64,000 nt of DNA, from assembly GCA_024278275.1 (NCBI GenBank), contig JAJRTN010000042.1, forward strand, positions 1 to 64,000, read 5' to 3'. Of the stretch, positions 1 to 6,559 are shown piece by piece. Origin of the DNA: Candidatus Hydrogenedentota bacterium (GTDB lineage: Bacteria > Hydrogenedentota > Hydrogenedentia > Hydrogenedentales > JAJRTN01). Both the position numbers and the translations under genes were made by a program. The notes beneath the pieces are model-generated. The model was given only the letters and a program-made list of their open reading frames with translations. It was not told the DNA's origin and searched no databases. Numbering within the stretch: the first letter of the stretch is position 1; the number at the start of each line of letters is the position of its first letter.

Positions 1-131
1 ACCTACTCAGTTTCCATACATCCATCAACCGGCACACACACTATATATTGTGGCGCTATTGAATGCAAGTACATTATGTTGTGGTAACCGATTTGCGCTG
101 CCGACGACGAAACACGTACCATGAGGCCTGA

Positions 132-272
132 ACGGTTACCAAGTCCTTTAACGGCCAGTATGGCGAACGCCCCACGAAAACACAGGGCCAGATCCACCAG
201 TTTGGCAACCAGTTTCTCGACCAGCAATTCCCCGGACTGGACTACGTGAAAAAAGCGCGGCTCCTAAAATAG
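132..272 (+). pseudogene. C-terminal remnant of a cyclophilin-type peptidyl-prolyl isomerase
   Basis: An open frame after an in-frame TGA at 129-131 encodes about 46 residues that align with the end of the intact cyclophilin just downstream. The remnant reads FNGQYGE, then GNQFLDQQFPGLDYVKKA, against INDEYGE and [18 protein letters not shown] in the neighbour. No start codon, PPIase core or catalytic residues lie upstream. Bases 1-131 are visibly AT-richer and do not look coding. It is therefore the tail of a tandem duplicate whose front was lost or replaced. The clear resemblance begins near base 135. A misassembly joint at the contig start would look the same. Confidence 0.6.
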
Positions 273-303
273 CCTTCCCAAACCCCGTTGAGGAGATGAT
301 TTC

Positions 304-819
304 ATGGCCAGGCTTCGATTCGATTGCTCCTGTGGTTCATTTACGGTCGAGGTATATCCCGAGTGGGCGCCGCGCGGCGTTGAACGCTTCCTTGAACTCG
401 TGGGGGAAGGCTTTTTTTCGGACTGCCGTTTCTTCCGCGTGGTCACGAAACCGCGCCCCTTCATCGTGCAATTCGGGATCAATGGCGACCCCGCCGTCGC
501 CGCCAAATGGCAGGACGCCTGTATCGACGACGATCCCGTGACCCAAACCAACGCCGAAGGCACCCTCACCTTTGCCACCGCCGGCCCCAACACCCGCACC
601 AGCCAATTCTTCATTAACTACGGCGATAATTCCTTTCTTGACAGCCAGGGCTTTTCACCCATCGGGAAGGTGGTCGAGGGCATGGACGTGGTTCGCGCCA
701 TCAACGACGAGTACGGCGAATCCCCCCAGCAGCACCTCATTCAGCAAGAGGGCAACACCTACCTGAACGACGAATTCCCCAACATGGACTACATCAGGGA
801 AGTCATCGTCGAGGCGTAG
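304..819 (+). CDS. Cyclophilin-type peptidyl-prolyl cis-trans isomerase
   Basis: The 171-residue protein is a single cyclophilin domain, which catalyses cis-trans isomerisation of Xaa-Pro bonds. Family motifs are in order: CRFFRVV (catalytic Arg region), QFGINGDP, the substrate-binding stretch [16 protein letters not shown] and the late [10 protein letters not shown]. No signal peptide is present, so it should be cytoplasmic. GAGGAG at 290-295 lies 8 bases before the ATG and fixes the start. The length is normal for a small bacterial PPIase. A homologous C-terminal fragment ends 31 bases upstream, so this is the surviving copy of a tandem pair. Confidence 0.93.
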   Translation: MARLRFDCSCGSFTVEVYPEWAPRGVERFLELVGEGFFSDCRFFRVVTKPRPFIVQFGINGDPAVAAKWQDACIDDDPVTQTNAEGTLTFATAGPNTRTSQFFINYGDNSFLDSQGFSPIGKVVEGMDVVRAINDEYGESPQQHLIQQEGNTYLNDEFPNMDYIREVIVEA

Positions 820-1009
820 GCGCTGCCGTTCCGGAACACTTCCTCACCATTCCGAAGGTTATTGCCCGCTTTGGTCACGTAGCCATCACACCGGTGCCCC
901 GGGACGATGCCGTGGACGCCGCCGGGGGGGGCTGTGAGGAATCTCGGGAGCTCCCGCACAAGCCCCGATATGGACGTACCTGTTTTCGTGCATACCAGGA
1001 CAACGCGCG

Positions 1010-1675
1010 TTAAACCCCGTGGCAAATGCTCAGCAGGGCTTCAGCAATTTGCAGGTCTTCCTCGGTCTTGATGATGTGGCCGCCAAGACGATCGATCACG
1101 TGGAAACCTATCTTGCCCGAGTACGTGGCGGTCCGCCCGGCTTCACAGGCCCGGAGATAGACCGCCCGGGTCCAGCCGGTGATGCTCCATGAAATCCGCT
1201 GGATGGGTGTAAGTTCCTGGGAGTTGGTTTTTTCGTCAAAGGTGAAATTCACGGGCCGCCCTTCGAGGGCGCACTCGATCTGCTCGTGGGTACAGCTCAG
1301 CATGGTATCGTAGCCCCCCGCTTCCATGGCCTCGACAAAGGCACGCACGTCTTGCGCGGGCAGGAGGGGCGCGATGGAGTGAACCTGGAAGAGCCGGTCA
1401 CAGGGGTGCCTGGTGAAGAACTCGAAGACGAATTGCTCGCTGGTGGCCACGTTGTTGGCGAGTTCGGCGGGCCGCTTGTGAAAAGGCACGCCTTCGGCGG
1501 CGGCGATTGCGCCGAACTCGTCGTCTTCTGAATTGACCCAGATCTCGTCGAAGCAGCCCGCGGCCTGGCATTTGCGGATACACCGGACAATGAGCGGGAC
1601 GCCGCCGAGTTCGCGGAGGTTCTTCTTTTTCAGGCGCTGGCTGCCCATGCGGGCGGGGATCATGGCGATATTCAT
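1010..1675 (-). CDS. Acylneuraminate/sugar cytidylyltransferase family protein
   Basis: The 221-residue protein belongs to the NeuA/KdsB nucleotidyltransferase fold that activates acidic sugars as CMP-sugars. The N-terminal nucleotide-binding signature IPARMGSQRLKKKNLREL is clear, followed by WVNSEDDEFGAIA and a C-terminal HIIKTEEDLQIAEAL helix typical of the family. The frame continues upstream without a stop, but the ATG at 1675 is preceded by TACGGAG and begins exactly at the Rossmann strand, so I chose it. It is transcribed toward the cyclophilin. The exact sugar (sialic, legionaminic, Kdo or other) cannot be read from the sequence. Confidence 0.85.
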   Translation of the reverse strand: MNIAMIPARMGSQRLKKKNLRELGGVPLIVRCIRKCQAAGCFDEIWVNSEDDEFGAIAAAEGVPFHKRPAELANNVATSEQFVFEFFTRHPCDRLFQVHSIAPLLPAQDVRAFVEAMEAGGYDTMLSCTHEQIECALEGRPVNFTFDEKTNSQELTPIQRISWSITGWTRAVYLRACEAGRTATYSGKIGFHVIDRLGGHIIKTEEDLQIAEALLSICHGV

Positions 1676-1911
1676 GGTGTTGCTCCGTAGGCTCTTGGGT
1701 GAATGGCTGCCGTGGGGCCATTGTAGCGAAACAAGGGGGTTTCTTGCGAAGGGAGCCATACCCGGGAGAACGGAATGCTCCTCTTTGCTATACTCGCCCC
1801 ATATTGGCAACGGTCGAAGCCTTCATGGGATCGGGGGCGTCCAAAGGAACGAGCCCCTTTGGCCGGTCGCGGCTCGGGACACACCATGAAAAAGGCATCA
1901 GGAAAAAAGCG

Positions 1912-2460
1912 ATGGAAATCCGCCAGATTGCTGAACGCGACATGGACGAATCATTGAAACGACAGGTCGCCGCCCTCCAGCGCGTGGCCTTTCCCAACGA
2001 AACCCATTTCAAGACCAAGCGTTGGGTCCATACCCTGCCCCTGCCCGAAGACCCCTGGTTTCACGCCTGGGAAGGCAATGACCTGGTCGGAAACGTCTGG
2101 CTCCACCACCGCACCGTTCAGACCATCGACGGTCCACGGAATGTCGGAGGCATTGCCAACGTTTGTTCCTCTCCCGCCCATCGTGGCACCGGGGCCGCAA
2201 AAGGCTGTATGCGCGCCGCGGCGGCGTATATGGAAAATTCGGACCATATCGACTTCGGCCTGCTCTTCTGCGGAGAGACGGTGAGGCATTTCTATGCGTC
2301 CCTTGGCTGGCAGGTTGCCGGAAACCGCTGCCTGGCCCGGCAACCCGACGGCACGGTCAAGCCCGTACACGACGGATGCGTCGCCATGTACTATGACGCA
2401 TCGGCGGGCCGTCTTCCGTGGCCCGGGGGGGACATCGACCTCAACGGCCCTGATTGGTAG
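1912..2460 (+). CDS. GNAT acetyltransferase, AAC(2')/NodA-like
   Basis: This 182-residue protein has the GNAT order of motifs. A beta strand around VGNVWLHHRTV leads to IANVCSSPAHRGTGAAKGCM, which carries the acetyl-CoA loop (R-G-T-G-A), and then RHFYASLGWQ, a motif B-like FYxxxGW. The end, LPWPGGDIDLNGPDW, resembles the tail of aminoglycoside 2'-N-acetyltransferases and NodA-type acyltransferases more than generic GNATs. AGGA about 10 bases upstream supports the ATG at 1912 rather than the longer open frame. The substrate is unknown, and drug resistance should not be assumed. It sits upstream of an amidase gene on the same strand. Confidence 0.75.
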   Translation: MEIRQIAERDMDESLKRQVAALQRVAFPNETHFKTKRWVHTLPLPEDPWFHAWEGNDLVGNVWLHHRTVQTIDGPRNVGGIANVCSSPAHRGTGAAKGCMRAAAAYMENSDHIDFGLLFCGETVRHFYASLGWQVAGNRCLARQPDGTVKPVHDGCVAMYYDASAGRLPWPGGDIDLNGPDW

Positions 2461-2512
2461 GCCGGGCAATCCATGGCGTCGGCCTGAACACGACAAAGGA
2501 GATTCACGAATC

Positions 2513-3445
2513 ATGTCCGCGACAGAGATCGGCGCTGCATGTTTCCTCTTGCTTTCCCTTGCCCAGGGGGCGGCGTTTTCACAGACCACGCAGGAGCAGG
2601 CCACGAAGGGCAGGCTCATGGTTGCCACGTGTCAATTCCCCGTCACGAGCGATATCGCCGCCAACGCGGATTGGATACGCCGCCAGATGCGGGAAGCCGC
2701 AGCGCGTTCGGCGGACATCGTCCACTTCTCCGAATGTGCCCTTTCCGGTTATGCGGGGGTGGATTTCAAGGGCTTTGACGGCTTCGACTGGGAGGGGTTG
2801 CGCAAGGAGACCGAATCGATCCTGGCCTTGGCCAGGGAACTGCACGTCTGGGTGGTCCTGGGCAGTTCGCATCGCCTGGGCGAGGGGCACAAGCCGCGCA
2901 ACGCGCTCTATGTGATCGATAGCGAAGGCCGGGTCGTGGACCGTTATGACAAGCGATTCTGTACCGGTCCCGACCTGCACTACTACAGTCCCGGCAACCA
3001 CTTCGTGACCTTCACCGTGAACGGAGTAAAGTGCGGCCTCCTGGTTTGCTTCGACCTGCGTTTCCCGGAGTTGTACCGGGGTTACTCGGAACTGGGCGTT
3101 CAGCTGATCTTCCACTCGTTCTACAACGCGAAAAGGAAGGCCGGCGACATTCTCCCGAAGATCATGCCGCCCACGGCGCGGGCCCGCGCCGCCACGAATG
3201 CCATGTTCATCTCCATGAACAACTCCAGCGTGAAATACGCCTGGCCGAGCCGTTTCATCACGCCCGACGGCCTGGTGGCGGATGTCCTGCCGCTCCACGA
3301 ACCGGGGGTCATGGTCAACGAGGTGGACACGGGGCGGGCCTACTACGACGCGAGCGGCCCCTATCGCGCCGATGCGATTCGCGGCAAGCTCCACAGCGGC
3401 GAGGTGGTGGAAGATCCGCGTTCCCGGGACCGGACCTGTTTCTGA
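2513..3445 (+). CDS. Nitrilase-superfamily carbon-nitrogen hydrolase, probably exported
   Basis: The 310-residue protein carries the nitrilase catalytic triad in order: Glu in HFSECALSGY, Lys in YDKRFC and Cys in LLVCFDLRFPELYR. It should hydrolyse a C-N bond (amide, carbamoyl or nitrile) through a cysteine thioester. Residues 1-24 form a plausible signal peptide ending near AFSQ, unusual for this mostly cytoplasmic superfamily. AAGGAG at 2496-2501 sets the ATG at 2513. It follows the GNAT gene by 52 bases and may be cotranscribed. The substrate cannot be assigned. The long C-terminal region after the Cys keeps the usual dimer-forming part of the fold. Confidence 0.85.
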   Translation: MSATEIGAACFLLLSLAQGAAFSQTTQEQATKGRLMVATCQFPVTSDIAANADWIRRQMREAAARSADIVHFSECALSGYAGVDFKGFDGFDWEGLRKETESILALARELHVWVVLGSSHRLGEGHKPRNALYVIDSEGRVVDRYDKRFCTGPDLHYYSPGNHFVTFTVNGVKCGLLVCFDLRFPELYRGYSELGVQLIFHSFYNAKRKAGDILPKIMPPTARARAATNAMFISMNNSSVKYAWPSRFITPDGLVADVLPLHEPGVMVNEVDTGRAYYDASGPYRADAIRGKLHSGEVVEDPRSRDRTCF

Positions 3446-3510
3446 GACGGAAAGTGGCGTCCCGGAGTGGAGGCTTCGGGACGCCACGAAACGCATGCGA
3501 TTGTGGTTTG

Positions 3511-4590
3511 TTAAGCGGGGTATTCTTTCCGATTTTCTTCCATGGAAAGCAGCACGGGGGAATCCGGGAGCACGCCGGCCAGTGCTTCGATTTCGGCCGG
3601 GCCGTCATCGAGGGGCAAGGCAATCTGCCCCCGTTGCACCACGGAGCGACAGATGCCCATCATGATCTCGAAGCCCTTGTGGGCTTCCTCGCCACAGCAC
3701 GGATGTACCGCGCCGTCATCGTCCAGCCAGCGCGCCATGTCCTCGATGTAGGGCGGCATGTCGAGGTCGTAATTCATGCACCCCTCGCCGCTGATGACGC
3801 CGTTGGAATCCCGGGTTACGGCGCGCCACCCGTTGCCGGTGAGAACTTCGGCGAAGCCCTCCGAACCTTGAGCGCCGATGCTGCACTTGCGCCACCAGTA
3901 ATCCACTTCGGGGACATCCGGGGCGCCCGCGCCCGTCTCGACGATGCCCCGGACACCGTTGTCGAATTGGACCAGGCCCGCGATGTAATCCGGGGAGGCA
4001 TGGATGTCGCTGAACTTGCCCTTGCCACTCGCCTGCCCCATGACCCACGTGGCATCGGCGTTCCCGTTAAACCACCGCATGTAGTCGATCATGTGGGTCA
4101 TCATGTGAGCCATCCATCCGGTGGCATGGCCATACACGGTATGGACCCGGCCAATGGCCCCGCTCTCGATGATCTCCTTCACCTTCTGGTAATGCGCGCC
4201 GTATCGGTGCTGGTGACTCACCACCGTCTTGACACCTGCCTCGCGCACCATGGCCCGGATCGCCCGGGCCTCCGTGGTGGACAGGGCAATCGGTTTCTCG
4301 TAGGCGATAAGCCTTGCGCCACACTCGATACCGATCTTCACAAGGGGCAAACGTACGCTGGGCAGGGTGCAGAAGCAGAAAACATCCGGCTTGAGGGCCT
4401 TCGCCATGGCTTCCGCGTCGGCTCCGATCTCCGGGTTATCCAGCGAGGGCGCGGCATCGGCGAGCTTGCTTTCATCAATATCGCAGATTCCCGCGACCTT
4501 GAAGCGGGGATTCTCGTGAAAGGCCTTGGCATGATGCTTGCCCCGCTTCCCCATGCCGACAACCAGCACGCTGTATTGCTGTGTACTCAT
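3511..4590 (-). CDS. Gfo/Idh/MocA family oxidoreductase
   Basis: The 359-residue protein is an NAD(P)-dependent sugar dehydrogenase-type enzyme. The N-terminal Rossmann strand and loop are VLVVGMGKRGKHHAKAF, with an acidic residue ending strand two at ICDIDES. AYEKPIALSTTEA carries the catalytic EKP motif. The C-terminal half is the usual alpha/beta sheet domain. There is no Tat signal, unlike the two paralogues later in the window, so it is cytoplasmic. The ATG at 4590 lies 11 bases after the stop of the aminotransferase, with AGGA before it. The pair looks like a two-gene operon for making or modifying an amino- or keto-sugar. Confidence 0.9.
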   Translation of the reverse strand: MSTQQYSVLVVGMGKRGKHHAKAFHENPRFKVAGICDIDESKLADAAPSLDNPEIGADAEAMAKALKPDVFCFCTLPSVRLPLVKIGIECGARLIAYEKPIALSTTEARAIRAMVREAGVKTVVSHQHRYGAHYQKVKEIIESGAIGRVHTVYGHATGWMAHMMTHMIDYMRWFNGNADATWVMGQASGKGKFSDIHASPDYIAGLVQFDNGVRGIVETGAGAPDVPEVDYWWRKCSIGAQGSEGFAEVLTGNGWRAVTRDSNGVISGEGCMNYDLDMPPYIEDMARWLDDDGAVHPCCGEEAHKGFEIMMGICRSVVQRGQIALPLDDGPAEIEALAGVLPDSPVLLSMEENRKEYPA

Positions 4591-4601
4591 GGCCGTGCGT
4601 C

Positions 4602-5720
4602 CTAAAGGTTCTGGCCACACCACGCGAGGACCTGCTCGATGGTGTAGGCGACTTCGTCGTCATTCAGTTCGGGATACATGGGCAGGGAAATACAGGTGGC
4701 GGCGTTCTTCTCACTGTTCGCCATGCTGCCCACGATTCGGGCTTCCTTGCCCCAGGGATAGCCTTCCTGCTCATGAATGGCGATGTCATAATGGCATTTC
4801 GCGTCAATACCCTGCGCCTGCAAGTGCTTCAGCAGATCGTTGCGCTTGCCCACGGGCGTCTCTACGACGTACAGGTGATACACATGCCGGTAGCCGGGCA
4901 AGGTCGTCGGCAACACCAGGCCGCAATCCGCCAGGGCCGCGTCATACTTCGCGGCAATGGCGCGCCGCTGGTCGCTGAACGCGGTGATGTGCTTCAGCTT
5001 AACACTCAACACGGCCGCGTGAATCTCGTCCAGGCGGCTGTTGAAACCGAAGGAGTGTTTCGACCGGGCCGGGGACCCATGATTCCGAAGACGCTTGATC
5101 GTGTCGATGACTTCCGTGTTGTCGGAAATCACCGCGCCGCCGTCGCCGAAGGTTCCCAGGTTCTTCTGGATGATGAAGCTCGTGCAGACCACGTCGGAAA
5201 GTTCGCCAATCTTAAACGTGTCGCCATGGGCGTCGATGGACTGGGCGTTGTCTTCAAGAACCGCCAGGCCATGCTTCTTCGCGATGGCGGCGATCTTGTC
5301 CATCTCCGCGCATTGCCCGTAAAGGTGAACCGGAATAATGGCTTTTGTTTTCGGCGTGATCGCCTCTTCAATCTTGTCGGGATCGATATTGTGCGTGTCC
5401 GGCCGCGAGTCCACGAATACCACCGTGGCCCCCGCAATCCAGGCCGCCTCCGCCGTGGCGAAGAAGGTGTTCGTCGTCGTGATTACCTCGTCGCCCGGAC
5501 CGATGCCCAACGCCATCAGCGCCAGCCAGATGGCATCCGTGCCGGAGTTTACGCCGGCCGCGGCCTTAAGCCCGAAGTACTCGGCCAACTCGCCTTCGAA
5601 GCGCTTGCCCACCGGACCACCCACATACGACCCGGACTCAAGCACCCCGGAAATCGCCTTGTCAAGGTCTTCCTTGAGATTGTGGTATTGCCTGACGTGT
5701 CCGTAAAAACCGACTTTCAT
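4602..5720 (-). CDS. DegT/DnrJ/EryC1 family PLP-dependent sugar aminotransferase
   Basis: The 372-residue protein is a sugar-nucleotide aminotransferase of the ArnB/DesV group, which transfers an amino group onto a keto-sugar nucleotide. The family signatures are GVNSGTDAIWLAL, DEVITTTNTFFATAEA, the PLP-contacting Asp-Asn region LEDNAQSIDA, and the Schiff-base lysine in IIQKNLGTFGDGGAV. That last stretch has IIQ where PTK-type residues are more common, but the Lys is kept. Two ATGs are possible. The one at 5720 has AAGGA at proper distance, whereas the one at 5729 has the same SD abutting it. It is the first gene of the pair with the Gfo/Idh/MocA dehydrogenase. Confidence 0.9.
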   Translation of the reverse strand: MKVGFYGHVRQYHNLKEDLDKAISGVLESGSYVGGPVGKRFEGELAEYFGLKAAAGVNSGTDAIWLALMALGIGPGDEVITTTNTFFATAEAAWIAGATVVFVDSRPDTHNIDPDKIEEAITPKTKAIIPVHLYGQCAEMDKIAAIAKKHGLAVLEDNAQSIDAHGDTFKIGELSDVVCTSFIIQKNLGTFGDGGAVISDNTEVIDTIKRLRNHGSPARSKHSFGFNSRLDEIHAAVLSVKLKHITAFSDQRRAIAAKYDAALADCGLVLPTTLPGYRHVYHLYVVETPVGKRNDLLKHLQAQGIDAKCHYDIAIHEQEGYPWGKEARIVGSMANSEKNAATCISLPMYPELNDDEVAYTIEQVLAWCGQNL

Positions 5721-6559
5721 TGTAACCATCCTTTCTGAATCTATTCGCCAAGTTGAAGGGTGTCAATACCCGGTAAAAAAAGTACCACCGCGAGACGGTC
5801 CACCATACGGTATGAGCTTCACCACAAGAAAATGGAACCGCCTCCCGGTGTGGCATGTTTCAACACACCAGCCATCATTTCGGCGTTCCCGGAAATGACC
5901 CTATTCGGGCCGGTTGCGGCCTCCCGCCAGGACATACCGTGCAACCAGTCGTTTTGTGCCGTTTGCGAAAAGACGGTTTTCAGCGAAACCGCGCATGCTC
6001 CGGGACCGAACGCAGTCCCACGAATGGCACGTAAAAAGATCCTCAATTTTGCAGATACAACCGCCTTTGCCGAAGCTGAAACCATGCTACTTCATGTGAC
6101 ATACACGCTTCAAGGTGAGGCATTTGTGAAATGGGGGAGCTCGATTGAGATTTCGCACAAACGCGCTGCACCCCCGCGCTGCGTGCCATTCCCCCGTCCG
6201 GGTACGGGCATACGTCCCGCCGGCGTTCGGCAATGACGAAGTGTGGGGGAGAGAAGGCTGTATTGCCGGTCGCCCCCCCCGGTACGGACGTACCCCCAAC
6301 CGGTTGATGGCATATCCACGTCGTGAAAATACGGGGAAGACAGGTTCGGCGAAGACCGTTTTACCTGGATAAATCACCATACGGCCTCCAAAAATTGCTT
6401 GCTGTATTTCCGTAAAGATGTTAGTATGTGAACGCGGGAAGGCGGATTGCCTTCCTCGCCTTGGGAATTGACTTCCCGGCGGCTTCGCCGTATTATGCGG
6501 GAAGACGATGGAGAGTCCATTTGGGCGATGTGCCGTTGTGTCCGCCATAGGAGCAAATC
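5721..6559. other. 839-base intergenic region with a dispersed repeat
   Basis: No convincing gene is present. The short open frames here lack ribosome sites and any family motif. The stretch is less GC-rich than its neighbours and holds one copy of a dispersed repeat at about 6133-6207 (listed separately). AGGAG at 6549-6553 belongs to the next gene. It separates the divergently transcribed sugar operon and the GE-repeat gene, so both promoters should lie here, but I cannot pick them with confidence. Confidence 0.6.
6133..6207 (+). repeat. Dispersed repeat, copy A
   Basis: This stretch matches the reverse complement of about 45821-45903. Shared blocks in the same order are GGGAG-TC-AT-GAGATTTC, then CACAAAC, CCCCGCGCT and CCGGGTACGGG, with short gaps between. 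Identity is roughly 70 percent by eye. Both copies lie in long noncoding gaps. Confidence 0.6.

Noticed and set aside
5760..6236. 158-residue plus-strand open frame in the large intergenic gap
   Set aside because: No ribosome site, no motif, overlaps a dispersed repeat and has unnatural composition.
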